A stretch of DNA of 64,000 bases from Streptomyces sp. NBC_00162 (GTDB lineage: Bacteria; Actinomycetota; Actinomycetes; Streptomycetales; Streptomycetaceae). Location: NCBI RefSeq assembly GCF_024611995.1, contig NZ_CP102509.1, forward strand, positions 7,378,001 to 7,442,000, written 5' to 3'. The notes under the pieces were generated by a model. It was given only the letters and a program-made list of their open reading frames with translations, made no database searches and had not been told where the DNA came from. Below, in pieces: positions 1 through 8,343 of the stretch (position 1 is its first letter; every line of letters begins with the position of its first letter). Position numbers and translations under genes: made by a program.

Positions 1-747
1 TGGCTGCGCTCCGGCATCTCCCGCTACGAGGACACCCACGACGACCTGGCCGGCGACGCCACCTCCCGGCTCTCCCCGCACCTGCACTTCGGCACCCTCT
101 CGGCCGCCGAGGCCGTCCACCGGTCCCGGGCCGTCGGCGGCCCGGGCGCCGAGGCCTTCGTCCGGCAGCTGTGCTGGCGCGACTTCCACCACCAGGTCCT
201 CGCCGCACGCCCCGAGGCGGCCGCCGAGGACTACCGCCCCCGCCACGACCGGTGGCGCACCGGCCCAGCCGCCGAGGAGGAGACCGAGGCCTGGAAGGAG
301 GGCCGCACCGGCTACCCGGTGGTGGACGCCGCAATGCGCCAGCTGCGCCAAGAGGGCTGGATGCCGGGCCGCGGCCGGCTGCTCGCCGCGAGCTTCCTCA
401 CCAAGACCCTGTACGTCGACTGGCGGACCGGGGCCCGCCACTTTCTGGACCTCCTGGTCGACGGGGACCTCGCCAACAACCAGCTCAACTGGCAATGGGC
501 CGCGGGCACGGGCACCGACACCCGCCCCAACCGCGTGCTCAACCCCGTCCGGCAGGGCCTTCGGTACGACCCGCAGGGCCGCTACGTCCACCGCTGGGTG
601 CCGGAGCTCGCCGGGCTCCTCGCGCCTCACGTGCACGAGCCGTGGCGGCTGCCGGGCCTCGAGCGGGCGCGGTACGACTACCCGGACCCGGTGGTGGGGC
701 TCGCCGAGGGACTCGACCGCTTCCGGCGGGCGCGGGGGACCGGGTGA
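1..747 (+). CDS. phr: Deoxyribodipyrimidine photolyase, C-terminal part (5' end outside window)
   Basis: Frame 1 is open from the first base to a TGA at 745-747, so this is the last 248 residues of a longer protein. It is the helical FAD-binding and DNA-lesion domain of the photolyase/cryptochrome family, which uses blue light and reduced FAD to split pyrimidine dimers. Visible family motifs are TSRLSPHLHFG, GYPVVDAAMRQL, DWRTGARHFLDLL, the FAD-contacting DGDLANNQLNWQW and the GTGTDTRPNRVLNP loop, followed by the usual RWVPELA segment near the C terminus. One oddity is WMPGRGRLL where CPD photolyases normally have WMHNRxRM, so a residue thought to touch the dimer is replaced. The next gene is on the other strand and ends 37 bases away. 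The family is clear; the exact substrate (CPD, 6-4 or none) is not settled. Confidence 0.9.
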   Translation, partial: WLRSGISRYEDTHDDLAGDATSRLSPHLHFGTLSAAEAVHRSRAVGGPGAEAFVRQLCWRDFHHQVLAARPEAAAEDYRPRHDRWRTGPAAEEETEAWKEGRTGYPVVDAAMRQLRQEGWMPGRGRLLAASFLTKTLYVDWRTGARHFLDLLVDGDLANNQLNWQWAAGTGTDTRPNRVLNPVRQGLRYDPQGRYVHRWVPELAGLLAPHVHEPWRLPGLERARYDYPDPVVGLAEGLDRFRRARGTG

Positions 748-784
748 GCGCCGTGCGCCGCCGACGCCCCGGTGACGACGCGCA

Positions 785-1495
785 CTAGCGGGTGTGCAGC
801 CGGGGCAGCGTCCGGTGCGCGAGGGCCACCGCCGACACCACGGCCGCAGCGGGCAGCAGCAGCTCGCCCACGGTCCACCCGGCCCGGATCAGCAGGGCCC
901 CGGTCAGCCCGCCCGCGAACATCGACAGCACCGCCTTGGCCCGAAGCCGCCAGGCTCCCGTCCCGTACCCGAAGGCGCTGTCGTGTCCCAGGGCCGAGCT
1001 GCCGATCAGCGAGGTCATGGACCGGGTGACCAGGGTCGTCGGCACGCCGGGCACGTTCACCCGCATGCTCGTCACCGTGCGGATGCCCATCGCCGTCGCC
1101 AGCAGCACGGTCACCGTCACATGCGCGGCGGCCGGATGCCCGTACCGCGGCGCCACGTCCCATCCGACGGCCGCACCGGCCAGGATCAGCGCGGCCTCGA
1201 CGTACAGGCCGAGCCCGACCCAGCGCCACCCCCGGGCCTCCGCAGCCGACTCCATCCGCGCCCCGCACACGGCCCCGGCGGCGAACGCCACCAGCGACAC
1301 CGCGGACGACACCGCGGGCAGATTGCCCTCCCGCGCGAGCCCGAACGCCAGGAAGAGCACATTGCCCGTCTGCATCGCGGTGAAGACCGGCCCGAGGGCG
1401 AGCAGGCTCACCGCCTCGATCAGCCCGGTGACCGCGGTCAGGACGATCAGCAGCCCCGTCAGGGACGGACGCAACGGGTGCGCACCCACCTTCAT
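785..1495 (-). CDS. DUF1275 (YoaK-type) membrane protein
   Basis: 236-residue hydrophobic protein with about six predicted membrane segments. It matches the DUF1275/YoaK family in the opening LLIVLTAVTGLIEAVSLLAL, the MQTGNVLFLAFG motif after the first segment, and the later GMRT-like GIRTVTSMRVNVPGVPTT element. The family is widespread in soil bacteria and its biochemical role is unknown. The ATG at 1495 was chosen because the family begins right at this point and the frame further upstream has no family similarity. It converges on the photolyase and is divergent from the phosphatase gene at 1568, so the 72-base gap must hold both promoters. Confidence 0.85.
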   Translation of the reverse strand: MKVGAHPLRPSLTGLLIVLTAVTGLIEAVSLLALGPVFTAMQTGNVLFLAFGLAREGNLPAVSSAVSLVAFAAGAVCGARMESAAEARGWRWVGLGLYVEAALILAGAAVGWDVAPRYGHPAAAHVTVTVLLATAMGIRTVTSMRVNVPGVPTTLVTRSMTSLIGSSALGHDSAFGYGTGAWRLRAKAVLSMFAGGLTGALLIRAGWTVGELLLPAAAVVSAVALAHRTLPRLHTR

Positions 1496-1567
1496 GAGGC
1501 CCGACAGTGACACGCCCACCCCCGACCCTCGGCGCCGACATGCCGGACAGGGCCTAGGGTCCGGAGG

Positions 1568-2161
1568 ATGAGCGACCTGCTGCTGGTGAGGCACGGCGAG
1601 ACGGCGTGGAGCGCGAACGGACGGCACACCGGGCTCACCGACCTCCCGCTGACGGCGCGAGGGGTCGAGGAGGCCATCTCGCTGGCCCCCTACTTCCGCG
1701 ACCGCCACCCGGCGATGGTGCTGACCAGCCCGCTGCGCCGGGCCGTCGCCACGGCGCAGCTCGCGGGGCTCACCGGCGGGGTCACCGACCCCGACCTGCA
1801 CGAGTGGGACTACGGGGGCTACGAGGGCGTGACCACCGCGGAGATCAAGCGGACCACCCCCGACTGGTCCCTGTGGACCGACGGGGTGCCGCCCGGCGAC
1901 GAGGCCCACCCCGGCGAGAACGCCGCCCAGGTGGGCGCCCGCGCGGACCGCGCCCTGGCCCGGGTCGCCCCGGTGCTCCGCGCGGACGGCGGCAACGTGG
2001 TCATCGTCGCCCACGGCCACTTCCTGCGCGTCCTCACCGCCCGCTACCTGGGCCTGGGCCCCGAGCAGGGCCGGCTGTTCCTGCTGCGCACCGGCACGGT
2101 CAGCATGCTCTCCACGGAGCACGGGCTCCCCGTGATCGCGGGCTGGAACACCCGCCCGTAG
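1568..2161 (+). CDS. Histidine phosphatase (phosphoglycerate mutase-like)
   Basis: 197 residues. The catalytic LVRHGETAWS motif lies at residues 5-14 with His9 as the phospho-acceptor, the conserved SPLRRAVATA follows near residue 55, the acid/base segment EWDYGGYEG near 80, and the second catalytic histidine sits in VAHGHFLRV near 145. These features define the two-histidine phosphatase superfamily. Length and layout fit small actinobacterial acid phosphatases or broad phosphosugar phosphatases rather than glycolytic mutase. It is followed 47 bases later by an amino-acid permease on the same strand; co-transcription is possible but unproven. Substrate cannot be named from sequence. Confidence 0.9.
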   Translation: MSDLLLVRHGETAWSANGRHTGLTDLPLTARGVEEAISLAPYFRDRHPAMVLTSPLRRAVATAQLAGLTGGVTDPDLHEWDYGGYEGVTTAEIKRTTPDWSLWTDGVPPGDEAHPGENAAQVGARADRALARVAPVLRADGGNVVIVAHGHFLRVLTARYLGLGPEQGRLFLLRTGTVSMLSTEHGLPVIAGWNTRP

Positions 2162-2208
2162 AGGTCTCCCGCCTCGCGCGGCGGCCGCCCTCGGGCGACG
2201 ATGCCTAC

Positions 2209-3720
2209 ATGGCCGAAGACAGCACGGGCCGCGACGGACCGCAGGTCGCCGTCCCGGAGCCGGGACTGAAGGCCAACGCGATCGGATTCCTCGACGCGCT
2301 GGTCATCGGCCTGAACTCCACCTCCCCCGCCTACTCGCTGGCCGCCGTGCTCGGGCCGATCGTGGCCCTCGTCGGGATCTACGCGCCGGGCGTGATGCTG
2401 GCCTCCTTCGTCCCGATGCTGCTGATCGCCGCCGCCTTCTACTACCTCAACAAGGTCGACCAGGACTGCGGGACGACCTTCTCGTGGGTCACCCGGGCCA
2501 TGGGCCCCTGGGCGGGCTGGCTCGGAGGCTGGGCCATCGCCATGACGGGCGTACTGGTCATCGGCTCCCTGGCGGACGTGGCCGTCACCTTCGGCCTGCT
2601 CGCCTTCGGACTCGACGACTGGGCCGCCAACGACGTGATCCGCCAGGCCCTCACCGTCGCGGTGATCCTGGCCATGACCGCGATCTGTGTCATCGGCACC
2701 GAGCTTTCGGCCCACCTCCAGGACATCCTCATCCTCGCCCAGGTCTTCTTCCTCCTGACCTTCGCGGTGGTCGCCATCTACCGCACCTACACCGGCACCA
2801 GCACCCTCGAGGAGATCGAGCCGTCCCTCAGCTGGCTCAACCCGTTCGGCGCCGGTGGCGCCGCCCTCACCGGGGGACTGCTGCTCGGCGTGTTCATGTA
2901 CTGGGGCTGGGAGTCCGCGGTCAATCTCACCGAGGAGGTCGAGAACTCGGCCACGGCGCCGGGCAAGGCCGGACTGTGGTCGACGGTGGTCCTCCTGGTG
3001 ACCTACGTGTCCGTGGGCTTCGCGGTCGTCGGCTACGCCGGGACCACCTTCCTCGCCGAGAACGCGGCCGAGGAGGAGGCCATCTTCGCCGTACTCGCCC
3101 ACGAGGTCATGGGCGGCTGGGACTGGGTGGTGCTCCTCGCAGTCTGCACCTCCGCGCTGGCCTCCACCCAGACCACGATCATCCCCGCATCCCGCACCGC
3201 CCTGTCCATGGCCCGCCGACACGCGCTGCCGCCGCCCCTCTCGCACATCCACCCGCGTTTCAGGACCCCGGACGTGAGCACGTGGTGGGTGGCCGGCATC
3301 GCCATCGGCTGGTACCTCGTCGTCAACCAGATCAGCGAGAACGCGCTCCTGGACTCGCTCACCGCGCTGTCCCTGCTCATCGCCTTCTACTACGCGCTCA
3401 CCGGCCTGGCCTGTGCCGTCTACTACCGCCGCCACCTGCTCGAGAGTCTGCACAACCTGCTGTTCATCGGAGTCGGCCCGGTGGTCGGCGCAGCCCTGCT
3501 GCTCTGGCTGCTGGTGGAGTCGGTCGGGGACATGTCCAACCCGGAGAATTCGGCCACCGGTGCCTCCTGGTTCGGTCTCGGCCCGCCCCTGGTCATCGGC
3601 ATCGCGATCGCCGTCGCCGGCGTTCTGTTCATGGGCTACTGGCGGCTGCGGGACGGCACGTTCTGGCAGGAGCGCCGCGGAGTGGTCGACCCGGACCTCG
3701 TCCACGGCAGGAAGAGCTGA
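2209..3720 (+). CDS. APC-superfamily amino acid permease
   Basis: 503 residues with about twelve hydrophobic segments, an inner-membrane secondary transporter of the amino acid-polyamine-organocation superfamily. The hallmark unwound first helix is visible as LVIGLNSTSPAYSLAAVLG near residue 35, and the family VTRAMGPWAGWLGGW segment follows near 95; PASRTALSMARRHALPP is the usual cytoplasmic loop. The ATG at 2209 begins a short polar tail before the first helix; the frame continues upstream but only as the shadow of the phosphatase gene. A universal stress protein starts 9 bases after its stop, an arrangement common in Streptomyces that suggests a two-gene operon. The amino acid carried is unknown. 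Confidence 0.9.
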   Translation: MAEDSTGRDGPQVAVPEPGLKANAIGFLDALVIGLNSTSPAYSLAAVLGPIVALVGIYAPGVMLASFVPMLLIAAAFYYLNKVDQDCGTTFSWVTRAMGPWAGWLGGWAIAMTGVLVIGSLADVAVTFGLLAFGLDDWAANDVIRQALTVAVILAMTAICVIGTELSAHLQDILILAQVFFLLTFAVVAIYRTYTGTSTLEEIEPSLSWLNPFGAGGAALTGGLLLGVFMYWGWESAVNLTEEVENSATAPGKAGLWSTVVLLVTYVSVGFAVVGYAGTTFLAENAAEEEAIFAVLAHEVMGGWDWVVLLAVCTSALASTQTTIIPASRTALSMARRHALPPPLSHIHPRFRTPDVSTWWVAGIAIGWYLVVNQISENALLDSLTALSLLIAFYYALTGLACAVYYRRHLLESLHNLLFIGVGPVVGAALLLWLLVESVGDMSNPENSATGASWFGLGPPLVIGIAIAVAGVLFMGYWRLRDGTFWQERRGVVDPDLVHGRKS

Positions 3721-3729
3721 GGAGGCCCG

Positions 3730-4158
3730 ATGTCCGTCGTCCTCGGATACGACGAGTCGCCCGGCGCGGAGCGGGCGCTGCGCGTGGCGCTGGAGGTCGC
3801 CACCGCCTTCGGGGAGCCCCTCGTCCTCGTCTACGGGGCGGCCGCCCCCGGCCCCACCGGCGAGGAGTACCGGGCGCACCGTGAGGCCGTCCGCCAGACG
3901 GGCCGCAGCGCCCTGGCGCGCGCCGTCGAGGCCGCCGACGAGGCGGGTGTGCCCTCGGCGGTCGAGGTGGTCGACGACAAGCCCGCGCAGGCCCTGCTCG
4001 ACGCCGCCCGGCGCCACGACGCCCGGGTCATCATCGTAGGCACGTGGGGCGACAGTCCGATCCGCGGCGCCCTGCTGGGCTCCACCCCGCACAAGCTCCT
4101 GCACCTGTCTCCGATCCCGGTGCTGTGCGTGCCCACGGAGCACGGCGAGACTCTCTGA
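3730..4158 (+). CDS. Universal stress protein (single UspA domain)
   Basis: 142-residue cytoplasmic alpha/beta protein starting with [16 protein letters not shown], the usual first strand and aspartate of UspA folds. The C-terminal ATP-binding signature is present as [17 protein letters not shown] followed by SPIPVLCVP, i.e. a G-2x-G-9x-G(S) pattern with small changes, so nucleotide binding is likely. A GAGG ribosome site lies just before the ATG. It follows the permease by 9 bases and is probably co-transcribed with it; paired permease/Usp genes are frequent in actinobacteria, where the Usp is thought to tune the transporter. Confidence 0.9.
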   Translation: MSVVLGYDESPGAERALRVALEVATAFGEPLVLVYGAAAPGPTGEEYRAHREAVRQTGRSALARAVEAADEAGVPSAVEVVDDKPAQALLDAARRHDARVIIVGTWGDSPIRGALLGSTPHKLLHLSPIPVLCVPTEHGETL

Positions 4159-4230
4159 CGAGTCGCCGTAGTCGACCAACTTGGCCGGAAAACAGGCTAT
4201 TTCATGTGTCACTATGCTCAATGCCTGAGC

Positions 4231-4251
4231 GATCGAGGCGTTTTTTCGATC
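4231..4251. promoter_or_regulatory. Inverted repeat upstream of the terpene operon
   Basis: GATCGA at 4231-4236 is repeated inverted as TCGATC at 4246-4251 around a T-rich 9-base spacer, 62 bases before the methyltransferase start. It could be an operator or a weak hairpin in the 5' leader. There is no adjacent regulator gene to assign it to. Confidence 0.3.
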
Positions 4252-4313
4252 ACGGATGGGCAGAGTGGGGCGGCCGATCAACACCCCCACGTGACCGCAT
4301 GACCGGAGAACCG

Positions 4314-5225
4314 ATGGACAGCAACCTCGCCATCCAGCCCCCCACGGGTGGCCAGGCGTTCGATGAAGGCCAAGTGCGCCTGTACTACAGCCGCAAGACG
4401 GCTGACATCCTTCACAAGTACGGGCCGGGACCGCGGGTCCACTTCCACGTGGGGCTCTTCGCTCCCGGCGCGACACCGAACACCACCGTCTCCCAGCGGG
4501 TACTCAAGTGCCGCATCGTCGAGTCCCAGGAGGCGATAGTCGAGCACGCGGCCCGCACCTGGGGCGCGTACGCGACTCCGCCCGGCCGCCTCCTCGACAT
4601 CGGCTGCGGTATCGGCGGCGGTTCCCTCTACTGGGCCCAGGAGCACGGCACGAAGGTCACCGGCCTCACCGTCGCCGCCGACCACGTCCCCGTCATCGAG
4701 GACTTCGCCCGCCAGGCCGGCGTGTCCGACCGGGTGACCCCGCTGCTCGCCGACATCCACACGTTCAGCACCCGCAAGAAGTACGACGCCGCGTACGCCA
4801 TCGAGAGTTCCGGCTACATGGACCGTGAGCGGCTCTTCGAAGTCGTGGCCAAGTCCCTGAAACCGGGCGGATGGTTCGGAATCCAGGAACACTTCATCTG
4901 CCGTCCCGAGTGGACCGAGTTCATCGACGGCTACTACAAGACGCGCCTCGGCACCCTCACCGAATACATCACCGCCGCCGAGGCCGCCGGCTTCGAACTG
5001 GAGCAGGACGAGGACGTCACGGACCGGGTCGCCGAGTTCTGGGTGCAGTCCATGGCCTGGAACACCGCCGAACTGGACCGGGTGGAGCGGTGCGGCGCCC
5101 CGTCCGCCTGGTCGCGCGAGCGGCTCCAGGAGTCCACCATCACGCACGGCAAGCTGTTCCGCATCTGGCGCGACCACGCTCTGGAGACCCGGCTCCTGCT
5201 GTTCCGTCTCGGCGGGGGCAACTGA
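4314..5225 (+). CDS. SAM-dependent C-methyltransferase, probably acting on a prenyl diphosphate
   Basis: 303 residues. The SAM-binding motif I is [10 protein letters not shown] at residues 94-103, followed by TKVTGLTV and LLADIHTF, the arrangement of small-molecule C-methyltransferases close to sterol and tocopherol methyltransferases. An aromatic VHFHVGLF stretch (residues 42-49) resembles the HFGYW-type substrate entry motif of that group. The start at 4314 is preceded by GGAG at a good distance; an in-frame ATG 15 bases upstream is less well placed. A terpene cyclase starts 3 bases after the stop, so the two are almost certainly translated together and the methyltransferase probably supplies a methylated prenyl diphosphate, as in the 2-methylisoborneol and sodorifen pathways. 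It does not read like the known geranyl-diphosphate methyltransferase of 2-methylisoborneol clusters. Confidence 0.75.
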   Translation: MDSNLAIQPPTGGQAFDEGQVRLYYSRKTADILHKYGPGPRVHFHVGLFAPGATPNTTVSQRVLKCRIVESQEAIVEHAARTWGAYATPPGRLLDIGCGIGGGSLYWAQEHGTKVTGLTVAADHVPVIEDFARQAGVSDRVTPLLADIHTFSTRKKYDAAYAIESSGYMDRERLFEVVAKSLKPGGWFGIQEHFICRPEWTEFIDGYYKTRLGTLTEYITAAEAAGFELEQDEDVTDRVAEFWVQSMAWNTAELDRVERCGAPSAWSRERLQESTITHGKLFRIWRDHALETRLLLFRLGGGN

Positions 5226-5228
5226 CCG

Positions 5229-6347
5229 ATGGCACCCGTCTACCGCGAGGACGCCCGCCCCTCCCGCATAGGCTGGCAGCTGCCCCCGTTCTACTGGCCG
5301 TTCGAAAGGGATCTGATCCATCCCAAGGCGGCCGAGCTCGAGGAGCGGGCCATTGCCTGGATCGACGCTTTCGGCTTCTACCCCGACGCCACCGAGCGCG
5401 CCTGGGGACTGGCTACCCGCAGCGTCGACTTCACCTGCCGGATCATCCCGTACGGCGATGTGGAGCCGATGCTCCTCTTCGCCGAGTGGAACTACTGGGC
5501 CTTCGCCACCGACGACTGGCAGGACTCAGACGCCGGCGCTGCGCGTACGGCGTCCGTCGTCGACCAGGGCACCCGGCTCATCCGGACGCTCGAGGCGCCC
5601 GGCTCCGGCCTGCTTCCGCCGGGGCCGCACACCGCCGCGCTGGAAGACCTGGTGGCCCGCACCCGGGCCATGCTCACCCCTTTCCAGCTGCGCCGCTTCA
5701 CCGAGGGCGTCCGGGACTGGGTGTTCGGCGCCGCCTCACAGGCCGCGAACGCCGAGCGGGGCGTCATGCCGAGCCTCAACGACTTCGCGGCGACGCGGAT
5801 CTCGGTCGGCGGCACCCGGTTCCTCCTGACCTGGTGCGACGTGGCCAACGGGATCGACGTACCGGCCGAGGTGCTGTATTCCGCGCCCGTCCAGGCCCTG
5901 ACCGACGCCGCCGGGTTCATCGTCGCCTGCGACAACGACCTGTTCTCGTACAACAAGGACGACCACCACGAGCCGCTGGAACAGAATCTGCTCAACGTGC
6001 TGGCCCGGGACTACGGCTGTACGCCCGCCGAAGCGCTGCCCGCCGCGTACGCGCTGCGGGACCGGGCGGTGACGCTGTTCGTCCGGCTGAGCGAGCAGCT
6101 GGCGCGCGACGCCGACGACCACCTCGGGCGCTATCTCGTCTCTGTGGAGCACTGGATCGCGGGGGACACCGAGTACCACAACCGGGCGCCGCGCTACGCC
6201 AGTCCGCGCAACCGCAACGTACTTCCCGTCGAGGGGGCTTCGTACGGGATCACCTGGAGCGATACGCCCAGCGACCCGAGCATCGAGCCGCTGCCGATCC
6301 CGGCTCTCGCCTGGTGGTGGCAGCAGCTCGACGACGCCTCGCGCTGA
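5229..6347 (+). CDS. Class I terpene cyclase
   Basis: 372 residues, the single-domain size of bacterial class I terpene cyclases. The aspartate-rich metal site is DDWQD at residues 95-99, the NSE/DTE triad is N236, S240 and D244 within NDLFSYNKD, and an RY pair sits at 322-323; these hold the three magnesium ions and the diphosphate. The N-terminal QLPPFYWPF resembles the usual start of this fold. It lacks the long proline-rich N-terminal extension of 2-methylisoborneol synthase and its DDCYCED-type motif. Coupled to the methyltransferase (3-base gap), so the substrate is plausibly a methylated C11 or C16 prenyl diphosphate. The conservon P450 ends only 2 bases past its stop on the opposite strand. 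Product unknown. Confidence 0.85.
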   Translation: MAPVYREDARPSRIGWQLPPFYWPFERDLIHPKAAELEERAIAWIDAFGFYPDATERAWGLATRSVDFTCRIIPYGDVEPMLLFAEWNYWAFATDDWQDSDAGAARTASVVDQGTRLIRTLEAPGSGLLPPGPHTAALEDLVARTRAMLTPFQLRRFTEGVRDWVFGAASQAANAERGVMPSLNDFAATRISVGGTRFLLTWCDVANGIDVPAEVLYSAPVQALTDAAGFIVACDNDLFSYNKDDHHEPLEQNLLNVLARDYGCTPAEALPAAYALRDRAVTLFVRLSEQLARDADDHLGRYLVSVEHWIAGDTEYHNRAPRYASPRNRNVLPVEGASYGITWSDTPSDPSIEPLPIPALAWWWQQLDDASR

Positions 6348-6349
6348 GG

Positions 6350-7723
6350 TCAGCGGCGGCCGAGCAGGCGCGCCCACCAGGAGCCCCGGCCCGTCGGCCG
6401 CTCCCCCGGAACGGGGACGACCGGCGGGGGCGTGCGGGGCGTCCGGGCGGCCGACCTGGGTACCGGCGTGGAGCCGGTGACGGTGCTGCCCCGTGGGGTG
6501 AACCGGACCGGGAGCGCCACCAGGTGACGGGACATCAGCGAGGAAGTCCACTGGAGCTCGTCCTCGGGGACGGCCAGCTCCAGGTCGGGCAGCCGGGTCA
6601 GCAGGTTGTCGATGCCCGTGTCCGCGATGGCCCGGCCGATGTCCTGTCCGGGGCATTCGTGCGGGCCGCTGCTGAAGGCCAGGTGGGAGCGGTTGCCGTG
6701 GACGGGCACCGTCAGGTCGGGGCGGATATCCGGATCGACGTTGCCGGCCCCGAGGCCCAGCAGCAGCATGTCCCCGGCCTTGATCTGCGCCCCGCCGAGC
6801 TCGGTGTCGCCGGTGGCCCAGCGCCCGAGGATCGTCATGAACGGCGGCTCGTCCCACAGGACCTGCTCCAGCGCGTCCGGCAGCGTCATGTGCCCGCCGG
6901 AGAGGTTCGCGCGGAAGCGGCCGTCGGTGAGCACCATGCGCAGGGTGTTCGCGATCAGGTTTGCGGTCGTCTCGAAGGCCGCGATCATCACCAGGCGCAG
7001 GTGCTCCACGATCTCGTCGTCGCTCAGCGACGTCGGGTGCTCCGTCATCCACGTCGTGAAGTCCCGGTTGGGCACCGCCCGCTTGCGCATCACGAGTTCG
7101 CGGAGGATGTCCGAGACGTACTCGAAGCTGGCCACGGCCGTCTCGGTGCCCTGGAGCATGTCGCGGGCGGCCTCGACCAGGCGCGGGCCGTACGAATCCG
7201 GTGCCCCGACCAGCTGGGTCATCACCAGCATCGGCAGCGGCTCGGCGAAGTCCGCGACGAGATCGCCCCGCCCGGACTCGGCGAACTGGTCGATCAGCTG
7301 ATCGGCGAAGCGCTTGACGTACCGTCGTATGCCGCGCCGGTCGAAGCGTTCCAGCGACTCGGTGACCGCACCGCGCAGCCGCTCGTGCTCCGCACCGTCG
7401 ACCAGGTGGCACACGGGCTGCCATGCGGTCATCGGCGTGAGCGGGTGGTCGGCCGGGACCCTGCCCTCCTGCTGGTCCCGCCAGCCGCGCGGGTCCCGGG
7501 AGAACCGCGACGGAGTGCGTGCCACGTCCAGGTTCTCGCGGTGGCCGAGCACCAGCCAGGCCGGCAGATCGCCCTGGACGAGGACGGGGGCCACCGCACC
7601 GTGCTCGGCACGCAGCTTCTCGTACAGGCCCATCGGGTCGGCCTCGGCCTCGGGGCCGTAGAGCCGGTGTGCGGGGCAGCCCGGCGGCGGAGTGGGAGAG
7701 GCGGGGGAGGGGGGAGTGGTCAC
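6350..7723 (-). CDS. Cytochrome P450 of a conservon (CYP157-like, no EXXR)
   Basis: 457 residues. The heme loop is present as FSSGPHECPGQ with the axial cysteine at residue 357, and the I-helix has AAFETTANL. The K-helix, where nearly all P450s carry E-x-x-R, reads EQVLW at residues 286-290, so the arginine position is leucine. This is the peculiarity reported for the Streptomyces CYP157 family (EQSLW-type motif). The ATG overlaps the stop of the preceding CvnD gene by 4 bases, making it the last gene of the conservon, as rarE is in the rar locus. An unusual Pro/Arg-rich tail of about 45 residues ends the protein. It converges with the terpene cyclase, so it is a candidate tailoring enzyme by position only. 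Confidence 0.9.
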   Translation of the reverse strand: MTTPPSPASPTPPPGCPAHRLYGPEAEADPMGLYEKLRAEHGAVAPVLVQGDLPAWLVLGHRENLDVARTPSRFSRDPRGWRDQQEGRVPADHPLTPMTAWQPVCHLVDGAEHERLRGAVTESLERFDRRGIRRYVKRFADQLIDQFAESGRGDLVADFAEPLPMLVMTQLVGAPDSYGPRLVEAARDMLQGTETAVASFEYVSDILRELVMRKRAVPNRDFTTWMTEHPTSLSDDEIVEHLRLVMIAAFETTANLIANTLRMVLTDGRFRANLSGGHMTLPDALEQVLWDEPPFMTILGRWATGDTELGGAQIKAGDMLLLGLGAGNVDPDIRPDLTVPVHGNRSHLAFSSGPHECPGQDIGRAIADTGIDNLLTRLPDLELAVPEDELQWTSSLMSRHLVALPVRFTPRGSTVTGSTPVPRSAARTPRTPPPVVPVPGERPTGRGSWWARLLGRR

Positions 7724-8343
7724 GATATCTCCGGGGTCACGGCGAGGGAGTGCAGATGGCGCATCAGCGTCATCAGGACGTCACGGCTGGAGTCGCGCCG
7801 CCGGGCGTCGCAGAGCACCAGCGGGACGGACGCGGGCAGGTCGAGGGCGCTGCGCAGCTCCTCCACCGGGTGCTGGGGCGCGTCCGGGAAGGAGTTGACG
7901 GCCACCACGAAGGGCACCCCGCGCTCCTCCAGCCTGCCGATCACATCGAAGCTGACCTCCAGCCGGCGGGTGTCGACCAGGACCACCGCGCCCAGCGCGC
8001 CCTCGAACAGGCCGCGCCAGAGGAACCAGAAGCGCTGCTGGCCGGGGGTGCCGAAGAGGTACAGCACCAGTTCCTCGTTGATGCTGATCCGGCCGAAGTC
8101 CATGGCCACGGTGGTGGACGTCTTGCGCTCCACGCCCGCCGTGTCGTCGACGCCGACCCCGGCCTGGGTCATCGTCTCCTCGGTGGTCAGCGGCCGGATC
8201 TCGCTCACCGCGCCGACCAGGGTCGTCTTGCCGACCCCGAAGCCGCCCACGATCACCACCTTGACCGCGGCGGCGGCCGTGGCCGGCAGTACGTCCTCGC
8301 GCCGCGGCCCGGCGGGCGACGCCTCAGAGCTTTCGAAGTCCAT
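7720..8343 (-). CDS. cvnD: Conservon GTPase CvnD
   Basis: 207 residues of the actinobacterial CvnD/RarD family, Ras-like GTP-binding proteins related to MglA. The P-loop is GGFGVGKTT at residues 33-41, the switch II region is LFGTPGQQRFW, and the base-specificity segment is VAVNSFPD, a variant of NKxD. The gene overlaps the 3' end of cvnC by 20 bases and the P450 start by 4, so it lies inside one operon. In the conservon model CvnA-D form a membrane-associated switch resembling eukaryotic G-protein signalling; CvnD is the switch component, with CvnB as the likely activating partner. Confidence 0.93.
   Translation of the reverse strand: MDFESSEASPAGPRREDVLPATAAAAVKVVIVGGFGVGKTTLVGAVSEIRPLTTEETMTQAGVGVDDTAGVERKTSTTVAMDFGRISINEELVLYLFGTPGQQRFWFLWRGLFEGALGAVVLVDTRRLEVSFDVIGRLEERGVPFVVAVNSFPDAPQHPVEELRSALDLPASVPLVLCDARRRDSSRDVLMTLMRHLHSLAVTPEIS

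Noticed and set aside
4314..6347. Annotation as a standard 2-methylisoborneol operon
   Set aside because: The methyltransferase and cyclase motifs differ from the known pair, gene order is reversed and the cyclic-nucleotide-binding gene is missing.
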